DNA from: JAWKNZ01 sp041391425
GTDB lineage: Bacteria > Bdellovibrionota_B > Oligoflexia > Oligoflexales > JAWKNZ01
Length of the DNA: 64,000 nt
Direction of reading: 5' to 3'
NCBI GenBank assembly: GCA_041391425.1
Contig: JAWKNZ010000003.1
Location: 372,001-436,000, forward strand
Each line of letters starts with the position of its first letter. Position 1 is the first letter of the stretch. Shown here piece by piece: positions 7,791 through 17,126 of the stretch. The position numbers were made by a program, and so were the translations under genes. Below the pieces are notes generated by a model, which was given only the letters and a program-made list of their open reading frames with translations, did no database searches and had not been told where the DNA came from.

Positions 7791-10790
7791 ATGTACTCAA
7801 TAAATCAGTTGGATCGTATTGGTAAAAAAAAGCAAATTCAAATCACAAAGAAAGATGTAGAGCTGGCCCGTGAGCTTTTAGATAATGATCAGGTAGGAAT
7901 TGAAGAAATTTTTTCAACGGGAGTGATAAAAGGTTTTGTGTACTTTTCTAAATCCAACAAGGAAGTTCCTTGCACTCTCTATGCAAAAGATGTGAGTACA
8001 TTTATTCCATTTGAGGAAAATCTCCCACATTCATTCCATCTAGCTATTTTGCTTAAGGTGATAAAGTTACTTTCTGCTCGCAAGAAAACTAAATCTCAGA
8101 AAAGGATACTGGCTAATTTGCCGATTTATTTGAGCCATCCAGAGAAACTTAAGCTAAAATTTCATGGTGATGAAGAAGACGGGCAAGTAAATTTTGTTTT
8201 TGATGATATTAGAGATTTAGTTACTCTATTTACTTTGGAAAGCTACGGCGAAAAAATAGAGGAGAAATACGGGATCTCTACTAACCTTCTGGCCTCCCAT
8301 CTATTAGCTATTTATCCAAATGCTCCTAAAAATATTCTTGTTGAAGGTATGCAAGCGCTTGTGCGGCGTTTTGTCTCGGCGGAGAAGGAAAATATTCAAG
8401 TTGATGAGGTCCCTATCAATCATAAGTTTTTTGGGTATTATCGTGTGCTCAATGAATATAAGGAGCAAAAGCCATATGATATTTTCTTGTCTGGCAATAA
8501 AGGGTTGGAAGGGAGTTGTTCCTGCCCTGATTATCAAAATAGTACTTTGAGATGGTGTAAGCATTTATCGGCTGTATATATGGATTGGCATCGTGGTCCT
8601 CGTGTTGCTAAAAAGTTTAGTGAGGAAGCTGATCTTAATTTGCCGCTTTTAGGCTGGTTGCCTCCAGTCAGCCTCTCGGGGTATGTTGATCCGTTGCTTG
8701 GGCTCTGGGTGAATAAGGATTTTATTGACAGTTCGCATCATCTGATCTTGAGCCTTTTGAGTTACTTCGCGGATGATGGAAAAATGATTTTATCAAAAAT
8801 TGATTCTTTATCTTCTCGTCAGAAGTTTCTGATCTTAATTCAAGATTGTGCTGTAAGCTTGACTGAGCGGCAATTGATTCTAGAGCCAGCTGTTGAAACA
8901 CTCGTTCAGAAAGAATTGGATGAAATGTCTTGGCCACTAGAATTTTCTAAAATAAGAAAACGGGTGATATCGAATTTAGATACTTTGAATTTTAAGCTCT
9001 ATTCTTATCAAAGAGAAGGTGTCGAACGTGCTTTGTCACGTGGACGATTTTTGCTGGGAGATGAAATGGGGTTAGGGAAAACAGTTCAAGGAGTCGCGTT
9101 TGCAGAGTGTTTATTGAAGGATGGTCAGGTTGGCAGAGCTTTATTGATTTGTCCTTCGGCTTTAAAAGACCAATGGTGTAAGGAATGGAAAAGTATTAGC
9201 AATAGAGATGTTACTGTGGTTGCAGGAAGCCCGGAAGAAAGAGGGCAGATTTATCGAAGTGATTCACAGGTATTTATCATCAACTATGAATTATTGCTAA
9301 GAGATTTAGAAACTCTTCATGAATTAGACTTTGATTTGGTTTTGGTTGATGAGGCACAGCGTTTTAAAAACTATGATACAGAAACATCTCGTAGGATTAA
9401 AACTCTACAACCAAATTTTCGCTTAATCCTTACTGGAACCCCTATGGAAAATAGAATAGAAGAGCTGGTGTCTTTACTTGATTGGATTAAGCCAGCAGCT
9501 TTGGGCCCATACTGGCGAGTGGGTGCGGAAATTCAACTTATAGATGATGAGAATGGAGAGCGTAAGGGTGTAAAAAATTTATCTGCTATTAGAGATCGTA
9601 TCCAACCTTTATTTTTGCGCCGTACTAGAAGTGAAGTATTAAATGATTTGCCTTCTCGTAGTGATGCTGCCATTTCTGTACCAATTTCAGAAGAACAAAA
9701 AGATATTCATGACGCTTTTGCTGTTCGTGTTCTACGTTTTATGAAAATCTCCGAGGTACGGCCGTTAACACCTGACGAACATATTCGCTTGATGGCACTT
9801 CTTACAAAAATGCGCATAGTCAGTAATGGGATTGCTCAGTTAGAATTTGATTCATTTTGGCCTGATTTTAAAGATCAGGAACATCCGGAAAAACACTTTG
9901 AGTCCATGTTTATGCCAAAGCTCCAAGAATTTCGGCGCTTGGTTGAGGGGTTGATTACCCAGGAGGTAAAAATTGTCGTGTTTAGTCAGTGGCAACGAAT
10001 GTTGAAACTTTGCCATTGGGCTGTATCAGACCTCTTGGATGAGGCTGGTTTGGAGGCGGTTTTTTTTACGGGTAGGGAAAATCAGAGAAAACGAGCTGTG
10101 AATATTCGGCTTTTTCATGAAGATAAAAATGTGAAGCTCTTTTTTGCTACAGATGCTGGTGGGGTTGGTGTCAATTTGCAGCGAGCGGCAAATATTTGTA
10201 TCAATTTGGAACTGCCTTGGAATCCTGCTGTGCTAGAACAGAGAATTGGGCGTATTTACCGTATCGGACAAAAACATCCTATTCAAATTTTTAATCTTAT
10301 TTCAGCAGGCTGTATTGAAGAACGCATATCAAGTTTAATTAGTCAGAAAAAAGCGGTCTTCGATGCCTTGTTTGATGGTGTTTCGGACGGGGTTCATTTT
10401 GATAAAAAAGATGGATTTTATCAAAAGGTTAAAGAGGTGGTTGCTAATGATATCCCTATTATGGATGTTGATGGCTTAGATAGTGGAGAAGGTGAAGATT
10501 CTTATGATGGTATACCAATAGATGATATTGACGATGATCTTAATTTTCAGGATCAAGAGGAGAAAGCACCTAATAAGGAGTTTTCGACTAAGGCTAATGA
10601 AAAACATAAAGATTTATTTGATGTAAAGACAAAAGGTTCAACTTCTTTCATAGACGAAGTTTTTAAAGATGTGAAAGTGGAAATATCAGATGGCAAGTTT
10701 AAATTAGAAGCAAATGCAGAGGCTGCGCAAATGATGGCGCAGATGTTTGGTATGATGGGGAAAATGTTTGAACAGGCTGGTCGGACTTGA
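7791..10790 (+). CDS. SNF2-family helicase with SWIM zinc finger
   Basis: DNA translocase of superfamily 2, 999 residues. A poorly conserved N-terminal region is followed by a SWIM zinc finger CSCP-x10-CKH (residues about 243-260), then the SNF2 core: motif I GDEMGLGKTVQ (about 423-433), motif II DEAQ (about 520), LTGTPMENR motif III, and the C-terminal RecA lobe with FSQW (near 727), GGVGVNLQ and RIYRIGQ (motif VI, near 822). The last ~110 residues are acidic and low-complexity with a methionine-rich end. SWIM-SNF2 proteins occur widely in bacteria (Bacillus YwqA type) and are thought to remodel protein-DNA or RNA polymerase complexes. A role next to hipBA in mobile-DNA control is possible but not shown. 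Single gene with strong ribosome site. Confidence 0.92.
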   Translation: MYSINQLDRIGKKKQIQITKKDVELARELLDNDQVGIEEIFSTGVIKGFVYFSKSNKEVPCTLYAKDVSTFIPFEENLPHSFHLAILLKVIKLLSARKKTKSQKRILANLPIYLSHPEKLKLKFHGDEEDGQVNFVFDDIRDLVTLFTLESYGEKIEEKYGISTNLLASHLLAIYPNAPKNILVEGMQALVRRFVSAEKENIQVDEVPINHKFFGYYRVLNEYKEQKPYDIFLSGNKGLEGSCSCPDYQNSTLRWCKHLSAVYMDWHRGPRVAKKFSEEADLNLPLLGWLPPVSLSGYVDPLLGLWVNKDFIDSSHHLILSLLSYFADDGKMILSKIDSLSSRQKFLILIQDCAVSLTERQLILEPAVETLVQKELDEMSWPLEFSKIRKRVISNLDTLNFKLYSYQREGVERALSRGRFLLGDEMGLGKTVQGVAFAECLLKDGQVGRALLICPSALKDQWCKEWKSISNRDVTVVAGSPEERGQIYRSDSQVFIINYELLLRDLETLHELDFDLVLVDEAQRFKNYDTETSRRIKTLQPNFRLILTGTPMENRIEELVSLLDWIKPAALGPYWRVGAEIQLIDDENGERKGVKNLSAIRDRIQPLFLRRTRSEVLNDLPSRSDAAISVPISEEQKDIHDAFAVRVLRFMKISEVRPLTPDEHIRLMALLTKMRIVSNGIAQLEFDSFWPDFKDQEHPEKHFESMFMPKLQEFRRLVEGLITQEVKIVVFSQWQRMLKLCHWAVSDLLDEAGLEAVFFTGRENQRKRAVNIRLFHEDKNVKLFFATDAGGVGVNLQRAANICINLELPWNPAVLEQRIGRIYRIGQKHPIQIFNLISAGCIEERISSLISQKKAVFDALFDGVSDGVHFDKKDGFYQKVKEVVANDIPIMDVDGLDSGEGEDSYDGIPIDDIDDDLNFQDQEEKAPNKEFSTKANEKHKDLFDVKTKGSTSFIDEVFKDVKVEISDGKFKLEANAEAAQMMAQMFGMMGKMFEQAGRT

Positions 10791-10805
10791 AGCGGAGTTT
10801 ATTGA

Positions 10806-10880
10806 AACACCATTTACCAAAAAATCAGCGTAAAAATTTCTGCAACTTTTAGGGCAGAAGAACTCTAGCGTTTCACTAGG
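10806..10880 (+). repeat. Left arm of a long-range inverted repeat
   Basis: About 75 bases (ACACCATTTACCAAAAAATC, then TAAAAAT.TCT.CAACT and AAGAACTCTAGC...TCACTA) recur in inverted orientation at 13667-13747 with most bases identical. A shorter direct copy of the TTTACCAAAAAATCA core is at 13522-13536. The arms enclose the broken HNH gene and repeat copy A. Confidence 0.7.
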
Positions 10881-11009
10881 GGGTAGGGAGATTTGCATAC
10901 AATCTGTAAATGTATAATATTATTCTAAAAAATGACATTAATGCGAGTGCTAGGGTGCAAGTCAGAAGTATTTAGCGCCCATGTTAGATCTGTAATCATT
11001 TAAAAATTT

Positions 11010-11128
11010 GTAACTATTCAGCGTATTTTTTCCCTTCAATATGTCGCTTGATACATCGTCATCCATATGAGGATGACGGGCAGTCAAGGCTTTGAATCGA
11101 TCAGATAAAAAATACGCTGAATAGTTAC
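11010..11128 (+). repeat. Dispersed inverted-repeat element, copy A
   Basis: Begins GTAACTATTCAGCG and ends with its complement CGCTGAATAGTTAC; the arms continue into TATTTTTT / AAAAAATA. Internal sequence (CCTTCAATATGTCGCTTGAT...CAGTCAAGGCTTTGAATCGA) matches copies B, C and D. The central CGTCATCC...GGATGACG hairpin is short here. It lies between convergent genes. Confidence 0.9.
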
Positions 11129-11210
11129 AAAAATTTATAGAAACTGTTTTGGCAAAAAATTATTTGAATCGTTTCGGATATTTCTTCATGGAATAACCAT
11201 GAGCGAGTGG

Positions 11211-11290
11211 ACTGTTTTCTAGAAATAGGAAGAATAGACTCTCGTATGAAGGAGAAATTGACTGTTCTGATAGCAAAGCAAAAAATTACT
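11211..11290 (+). repeat. Direct repeat flanking HNH pseudogene, copy 1
   Basis: Shares TTTTxTAGAAATAxGAAG and TTGACTGTTxTGATAGCAAA at the same spacing with 12991-13070. The two copies flank the broken HNH gene in the same orientation. The match is imperfect, so its origin is uncertain. Confidence 0.5.
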
Positions 11291-11503
11291 GATATGCATA
11301 TAGAAAGCAAGTTAAACATAAACCTAGATCCGAATTTCTAGTCGGTTACAGTGCTGCTTCTTCGTCAGGAATCCTCATATACCAACATGTACATTGCGGT
11401 TTCCCACCTCCTCGCGACTAGCATCAGCATGAACTCCGAGTCTGATGAAAATACTACAGCTTTTTTTCAAAAAATTTCAGACCTCCAGATGAGCTCGTTC
11501 ATC

Positions 11504-12849
11504 CTAGGAATTGCTTGCAAAACATCCAGCTAATTTACTAGCCAAGATTTTCTTAGCTATAAACTCGTAACCAAATTCTTGTTTGGCTTTGTCAGAATTA
11601 TGAGCTTTACAAAGGACCTGCAAATTAGAGATTGCATGATTTCCACCTCTTGCAAATGGAGCAATATGATCTATTTCAAGGCAAGTCCTTGCCCTACACC
11701 GTATCTCATTTACGCCTACTTTTTCACATTGATAACCAGCCTTCTCTAAAACCTGTGCTCGGATTTTTGCTGGGATATAACGGAGTTTTTCTTTTTGTTG
11801 TTCTTCCCCTTGTTCTCTTGCTCCTTTATTTTTTGGCACCTTTTCTTTGGGACTGTTTTCGTTCTTTTTATTTTGTGCCTCTTTGATCTTAGCTTTTTTG
11901 CTTTCATCTTTCCTTTGCTCTTTTTCTGCAAATTTTTTCTTTTGCAAACGAGCTTTCCTTCTCTCTTCTTTTAATCGGGGGTCTTTTTGTTGCAGGGCTA
12001 AATCAACCGACTCTTCTAGAATTTCAGCAAGATTAAGTTCCATATTGGCAACATTCATGACTTCAGCTAATCGCAATAATTTTTCTCTTAACTGTTTACC
12101 TGTCACAAAACGAAAGTTAAAAAACTGCTCTTCTAAATTAATCTTAACTTGTACATTTTCTAAACTATCAGCTTTATCACTTATTTTGCTTTTTTCATCC
12201 ATCATGCTAGGTGCTAAACTAGGAGCAATAGAGTTATTTTTACACAAATCTAAAGGAACCGATTTTTCTTTCTTTTGCTACCCATAGGATAAATTCCTGA
12301 AAAAACAGGTGTTTCAGGTTTTATCCTCCCAACAAGTAGAGGGACTTCCTCACTTTTTCCAGCACAACTAGTCAAAAGTTCATCAACGTTATCATATGTC
12401 AACACCGGACTAAGCTTTGCTGCAGAGGATAAGCTCAACCTACCAGACTCTAGCTCTTCTAAAATTTGTGGAAACTTTTGACATACTTTAGCCACCTGCA
12501 TACGCAAATAACTCGGCCCGTCTTCTAGCCCCAACTCTTGCTGGCAGAAAGTAAAAATGCTTGTATCCATAGTCCAGAAATCCGCAGCGGCTACGGAGCT
12601 CAGAAAGAAAGGCAATCAGAGCAACTTCAGACTTGCGCTCTTTATCACGCACCTTTTACAATTTAAAACCAACGCTTCGGTCGTTAACTTTTTTAGTTGG
12701 GCTAATCTTTCTCTCATAGCTTTTACCTCTGCTTCTATAGACTCAATCAGATAAAAAAGACTATAACACAAGGTTTTTACGCCCCTATGATTGCCTTTCG
12801 TAAGCGTTTTTATAATTTTTAAAATTAAAAAGAATAAAGGAAGCAACAC
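11504..12849 (-). pseudogene. HNH endonuclease gene broken by three frameshifts
   Basis: Three frames on the minus strand carry consecutive parts of one DUF222-like HNH protein. The N-terminal helix (MRERLAQLKKLTTEALVLNC) is read from about 12849; the next part (RDKERKSEVALIAFLSELRS) continues in another frame from about 12655; the third (SIFTFCQQELGLEDG, helical domain) from about 12575 to 12250; and the last frame (12247-11504) carries a basic linker and the HNH domain with CLEIDHIAPFARGG and LQVLCKAHN near its end. The third break falls in an A-rich run near 12263-12275. The cysteine/histidine residues of the nuclease are present, so the C-terminal 247-residue part could fold if translated (TTG 12247). 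Such proteins are common solitary nucleases of unknown role. Confidence 0.8.
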
Positions 12850-12990
12850 TAGTTAGCTAGCTCATATGAGTTTTATAGATAGGAAATAAAGAAAGATATA
12901 ACGTTTCGATTTACTAGCCCGCTAAAAGGTGTCAAGGAAAAAAGATATAAAATCTATATTTTCTTTGATTTTTACCCTATTTTTTACCAA

Positions 12991-13070
12991 GTTTTTAGAA
13001 ATAAGAAGCCTAGGCCCTCGTTCGTACGAGCGTTTGACTGTTTTGATAGCAAACCCCAAAAAAATTTTTA
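12991..13070 (+). repeat. Direct repeat flanking HNH pseudogene, copy 2
   Basis: Partner of 11211-11290 (see there), on the upstream side of the pseudogene. Confidence 0.5.
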
Positions 13071-13089
13071 AATAGCAGTAGTAATTTTA

Positions 13090-13200
13090 CTGTGGGGTGC
13101 TGTGGGAAAAGATTGGAATCATCGTTAGGATGGAGCTTTTAATAAAAACTTTTCAGATGATTTCAATGTTTTTCCATGGCAGTCCACAGCTCCCATAGTT
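13090..13200. repeat. Imperfect stem-loop 1
   Basis: GGGGTGCTGTGGGAAAAGATTGGAATC at 13095 onward has its imperfect reverse complement in GATTTCAATGTTTTTCC...CCACAGCTCCCA at 13159-13197. It may be a REP-like palindromic unit; stem-loop 2 follows 90 bases on and shares the GCTGTGG motif. Confidence 0.5.
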
Positions 13201-13289
13201 TTGCATTACCACTGAGATATCGCTTTCGCATAAAAAATATATGGTTAGTAAAATATCGCTATATTTCATTGCCACGACTGAGCTATAGG

Positions 13290-13398
13290 AGGCTGTGGAT
13301 AGGTGTGGACAACTATTGATATCGTCCTGCAAATTTTTTTGGAACTTCTTTATTTATAGTGACGATACCAACAGTTGCCCACCCCTAACCACAAGCCA
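13290..13398. repeat. Imperfect stem-loop 2
   Basis: GGCTGTGGATAGGTGTGG and CAACTATTGATATCGTC at about 13291-13325 pair with GACGATACCAACAGTTG and CCACCCCTAACCACAAGCC at 13361-13398; about 30 of 37 positions are complementary. Confidence 0.6.
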
Positions 13399-13666
13399 AT
13401 GACTACTGCTTTTAAAATAAATTTTTCTTTGGTCAGAGATATTTTGCTTATTCTTAAAAATAAGCTCGTTCATGCTAGAAGGCTGTGTGGCTTTTATGAT
13501 CTTGAGGATTGATTATGCGCTATTTACCAAAAAATCATGGTAGGTTTTTAAATGGTTGCAGATCTTACATAGGCGATAAGTACTTCTGATTTGTATGCTA
13601 GCATTTGAATTGTTAGCTGTTTTCCAAATGATCTTCGCAATTTATTGCTTGTATGCTAATCGTCCG

Positions 13667-13747
13667 GTCCTTAGTGAGATGCTAGAGTTCTTCCTGTTTT
13701 AGGAGTTGTAGAGATTTTTATTCTGATTTTTTGGTAAATGGTGTGAA
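13667..13747 (-). repeat. Right arm of the long-range inverted repeat
   Basis: Inverted partner of 10806-10880, about 2.9 kb away. The arms could be the worn ends of a lost mobile element, or two inserted copies of one short element. Confidence 0.7.
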
Positions 13748-14016
13748 ACATTGAAGTGCCAATTTGGTTCGTGCAGGTTAGGCTGGCATCAAAATACCAT
13801 TTGCTAACTTTTAGTGAAGATTTGGTAATCAAAATGGAAGGTGTTGAATGGTGCAAAATTAATTTGACATACATGCATTAGTGATTGCTTCTTAGACGAA
13901 CAGCCCTCCTGTCTAACTATTCAATATTATTTCAAAAATTATTCTTTTTTAGATTTTGCTATTTTGTTATATAAAAGGACGAAGAACTTTCATTATAGAA
14001 CATAAAGGAGATTACT

Positions 14017-14799
14017 ATTTTAGTAGATCTTTCTGGTAAAACCGCTTTGGTCTGCGGTGCGTCACAAGGTATTGGTAAGGCGATAGCGATTGAAATTGCT
14101 AGGCTTGGGGGGCGGGTTGTTGTTTTAGCGCGCAGTGAAGACAAGCTAAGCAAGACACTTTCTGAGTTGGAAAAATCTAATGATCATTTTGCGCTTGCAT
14201 GTGATCTCATGGATTTGGAGCAGCTTGATAACAAGCTTAACCAGATTTTAGAGCGTACGGGGCCTATTGAAGTCTTGGTCTGCAATTCAGGAGGACCTAA
14301 GGGAGGGCCTTTAATTGAGGCAGAGGATGCTGAATTTTTGGCTGGCTTTACCAATCACATTCTTGCTAGTGAAAGGCTTGTGAGACACCTTTTGCCTGGG
14401 ATGAAAGAGCGTTCTTACGGGAGGATAATCAATATTATCTCGACGTCGGTAAAAGCTCCAATTCCAAATCTAGGTGTTAGTAATGTTATTAGAGGGGCAG
14501 TTGCCAACTGGGCTAAAACCCTTTCTATGGAGCTAGCTCCTTTTGCGATAACTGTGAATAACGTACTTCCTGGCTATACACAAACTCCTCGATTGGATGC
14601 TTTAGTAGCTGCAGCAGCGAAGAGGCGTGACCTTCCGGTAGAGAAGATTATTAAGGAGTGGGAGGCCAAAGTCCCTCTTGGACGTTTTGCGCAACCTGAA
14701 GAAGTGGCTGCTGCTGCTGCCTTTTTGGCGTCTCCTGCAGCAGGATATATTAATGGCATTAATCTTCCTGTCGATGGAGGCAGAACGGGGTCTTTATGA
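14017..14799 (+). CDS. Short-chain dehydrogenase/reductase family protein, likely ATT start
   Basis: Rossmann oxidoreductase of about 260 residues heading the catabolic operon. The frame is open from 13999 but has no ATG, GTG or TTG before a TTG at 14047, which would remove the first beta strand (the sequence reads VDLSGKTALVCGASQGIGK). The ribosome site AAAGGAG at 14004-14010 lies 6 bases before ATT at 14017, so ATT initiation is the best reading. Cofactor motif GASQGIG is present, but the expected catalytic Tyr of S-x(n)-Y-x3-K is replaced (LGVSNVIRGAVANWAK has Ser-Asn). This matches a BKR-like SDR subgroup known for an imperfect tetrad. Its reaction is unknown. It overlaps the next gene by 4 bases (ATGA). 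Confidence 0.85.
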   Translation: MLVDLSGKTALVCGASQGIGKAIAIEIARLGGRVVVLARSEDKLSKTLSELEKSNDHFALACDLMDLEQLDNKLNQILERTGPIEVLVCNSGGPKGGPLIEAEDAEFLAGFTNHILASERLVRHLLPGMKERSYGRIINIISTSVKAPIPNLGVSNVIRGAVANWAKTLSMELAPFAITVNNVLPGYTQTPRLDALVAAAAKRRDLPVEKIIKEWEAKVPLGRFAQPEEVAAAAAFLASPAAGYINGINLPVDGGRTGSL

Positions 14800-16034
14800 T
14801 TTATGATGTGTTTTTTTCTATATGCCAAACAGAAGTTGATGGCTATAAGCCTACTGAAAGAGAAATGTTTAATAACTTTTTTGATCAGGTGAAGCTTGCC
14901 GATCGGCTTGGTTATAAGACGGCTTGGATCGCTGAAACGCATCTTTCATGTGAGGTGCAAAAAGAAAACCCTGGTGCTGTTATCCCGCATTTTAAAGGGG
15001 AAATAGGCCTCAACACAGATATATTGCAATTAGCGCATAAAGTTTTTGCTGTGACAGACACTATAAATGTTGGATCGGCTATTATGAATATTTTGTGTAA
15101 TGGTGGTCCGATAGCACATGCTGAAGCTATCAAAACTTTTTTGGCACTTCATGGTCTTGAGGAAAAAGAAAAAAGAGTTTTAGAAATAGGATTTGCGGCC
15201 GGCAGATTTCCTTTTTCGAACGTACCTTATGGCATTAGACCACGTGATCCTGTGGAAGAAAAAGCTTGGCCTGTTGTGAAAGGTTTACTGTTTAGAGAGG
15301 CTACAGAAATTTTTCTACGGGCTTTAAAAGATGAGTCTTTTTCTTCAAATGATATTACAAAATACATGTTGACGCGTGATCTTTTTCGAACAGACGAAGA
15401 ATGGAACGAGCTTGTCAAAGTTTATAATCAGACGACTTCAGGGGATCAAATTGGTGTTGATGGTTGTATACCTCTTAGGTCTTTTTGGGATTTTGATAAA
15501 TTAGGTGTGATCCCATTTGAATCTAGAATGGAACTCTTAAAGCTTACTATTGGTAGCCATGATCCTTTAACGCAAAAGCATGCCAACAAATTTTTGCCGT
15601 GCGGTGTATTTAATTTATCTATTACCCCGTCGGAAAAAATTGATGAGACGCATGTGTTCATGCAGGATCATTATCATAAAGACGGTGGCTCTTGGCAAAG
15701 GCATCTTATGCCGCGTACCTGTTTGATTTTTGTAAATGGTGATGCGGATAAGTCACCTAGTCAGCAAACAGTTGCGGCAAAAAAAGCGGCTAAGTCTGCT
15801 TTGGAAAATTATTGGTTGGCTATGGAAGGAACCCTTGATCCTGACAAAATTGAAAAAGCTGTCAATAATTCTATTGCTGGGAACCCGGAAGTAGTCGCGG
15901 GCATGATTAAAGAAAAATATCACCCACAAGATCGGTTGATGCTTTGGTTTGATTTTAATAATCATAATAATGAAGAGATAAAAAACAGCATGGAAACTTT
16001 TGCTAATAAAGTAATTCCTCTTCTCGAACAATAA
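14796..16034 (+). CDS. Luciferase-like (LLM) flavin-dependent monooxygenase
   Basis: 412-residue TIM-barrel bacterial-luciferase-family protein: N-terminal DGYKPTEREMFNNFFDQVKLADRLGYKTAWIAETHL region, then GPIAHAEAI and EIGFAAGRF segments typical of this fold. Family members use reduced FMN and oxygen to hydroxylate or cleave substrates. Translationally coupled to the SDR upstream (ATGA overlap) and followed after 21 bases by the asparaginase-like gene. In this operon it could insert oxygen into the aromatic or amide substrate before ring cleavage (inference). No separate flavin reductase gene is visible. Confidence 0.85.
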   Translation: MIYDVFFSICQTEVDGYKPTEREMFNNFFDQVKLADRLGYKTAWIAETHLSCEVQKENPGAVIPHFKGEIGLNTDILQLAHKVFAVTDTINVGSAIMNILCNGGPIAHAEAIKTFLALHGLEEKEKRVLEIGFAAGRFPFSNVPYGIRPRDPVEEKAWPVVKGLLFREATEIFLRALKDESFSSNDITKYMLTRDLFRTDEEWNELVKVYNQTTSGDQIGVDGCIPLRSFWDFDKLGVIPFESRMELLKLTIGSHDPLTQKHANKFLPCGVFNLSITPSEKIDETHVFMQDHYHKDGGSWQRHLMPRTCLIFVNGDADKSPSQQTVAAKKAAKSALENYWLAMEGTLDPDKIEKAVNNSIAGNPEVVAGMIKEKYHPQDRLMLWFDFNNHNNEEIKNSMETFANKVIPLLEQ

Positions 16035-16055
16035 TGCAACGAAAGTGAGGGTGAA

Positions 16056-17126
16056 ATGGATAATACTTGGGTGCCGCTAGTAGATTATCGCCGCAATGAA
16101 GTTCCCGAAGTTACCATCCATGGGGCTATCTCCTGGGTTAGCGGCAACAAAGTTCTCTATTCATATGGCGGCAATGTCATGTGTTATGGACGCTCCATGA
16201 TGAAGCCTTTTCAAATGAAGGTCTTTGCTAAGGATCTTGATGATGTTATCACTCCGGAGGCAAAGGCTGTTTCATTATCTTCCCATAACGCCGAACCTCC
16301 TCACATTAAGGCAGTTCGTTCTATATTAAAAGACTCTGAACTTGGACTTATGCAAACACCACATGCTCTTCCTCTTGTGCAATTTGGTAAACAGTTAAGG
16401 CGTCCAAGGAGGTGGTATCATCCATGTTCGGGGAAACACGCTGCAATTTTGCGAGGCTGTCAAATTAGAGGATGGTCGCGTGTCGGCTATCTTTGGCCGC
16501 ATCATAATTTTCATCAAACTTATTTGAATGTTATTCGTGATGTGCTGGGAAGTGAATGGAATCCAAAAGTTACTGCAAAAGATGGCTGTCGTTTACCGAC
16601 AGTTTCAAATACCGTTAATGAATTGGCCATGCTCTTTGCTTCATTGGCAAAGCATAAAGACGATGACTGGGTTTGGCAATCAATGGTTGAATTTCCTGAT
16701 ATGATTGGAGGGTTTAACCGTTTAGATTCGACTATTTTAAAATCGTGTAATGGTGCTGTCATCGCAAAAGAGGGTGCTGATGGTTTATTGGGTTTAGCTG
16801 TTCGTCATCAAGATTATCCTGAAGGATTAGGAATTACGATTAAAATCGCCCATGGATGGGACTCAACAGCTATGTGGCATGTGGCTAGGTGGGCTCTAGG
16901 AGTTCTTGGTTTTGATCTAAGAAATCCGTACCGTCTGGAGCGGCAAAAAGCACATATCGTAAAAGACGTTATCCCACCTGAGTTACGTCATAATATGACA
17001 AGTATTGCTCCTTGGGATCCTTGGGATCCAGATGAAGACCGCTGGGATTTTAATTTTGATAATTATGTGCACGATAATTGTAATGGTTCGCGCGTCTTAT
17101 ATCCAAAGCATGAAAGGTTAGATTGA
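16056..17126 (+). CDS. Asparaginase-II-like amidohydrolase
   Basis: 356 residues resembling the thermolabile asparaginase II family (Rhizobium AnsA type, PF06089): SxKPFQ-like segment MMKPFQMK, LSSHNAEPPHIKAVRSIL, and CSGKHAAILRGC with the family's conserved Cys-Ser-Gly-Lys-His. No signal peptide, so cytoplasmic. Family members hydrolyse asparagine, but its lodging between an LLM monooxygenase and a semialdehyde dehydrogenase suggests hydrolysis of an amide intermediate of the same pathway (inference). Stop TGA overlaps the next ATG by one base. SD GTGAGGG precedes the ATG. Confidence 0.8.
   Translation: MDNTWVPLVDYRRNEVPEVTIHGAISWVSGNKVLYSYGGNVMCYGRSMMKPFQMKVFAKDLDDVITPEAKAVSLSSHNAEPPHIKAVRSILKDSELGLMQTPHALPLVQFGKQLRRPRRWYHPCSGKHAAILRGCQIRGWSRVGYLWPHHNFHQTYLNVIRDVLGSEWNPKVTAKDGCRLPTVSNTVNELAMLFASLAKHKDDDWVWQSMVEFPDMIGGFNRLDSTILKSCNGAVIAKEGADGLLGLAVRHQDYPEGLGITIKIAHGWDSTAMWHVARWALGVLGFDLRNPYRLERQKAHIVKDVIPPELRHNMTSIAPWDPWDPDEDRWDFNFDNYVHDNCNGSRVLYPKHERLD

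Larger units (their letters stand above)
12850..14016. other. Gene-free stretch rich in palindromes
   Basis: About 1.2 kb with no supported gene. It contains the second direct repeat, the two stem-loops and the right inverted-repeat arm listed separately. Short frames here lack ribosome sites and recognisable motifs. Confidence 0.5.

Noticed and set aside
11632..12287. Plus-strand frames opposite the HNH pseudogene
   Set aside because: Phe/Leu-rich antisense of Lys/Glu-rich coding sequence.
13671..13874. 67-codon minus-strand frame near the right inverted-repeat arm
   Set aside because: Falls largely within the repeat arm and has no start signal; the repeat explains it.
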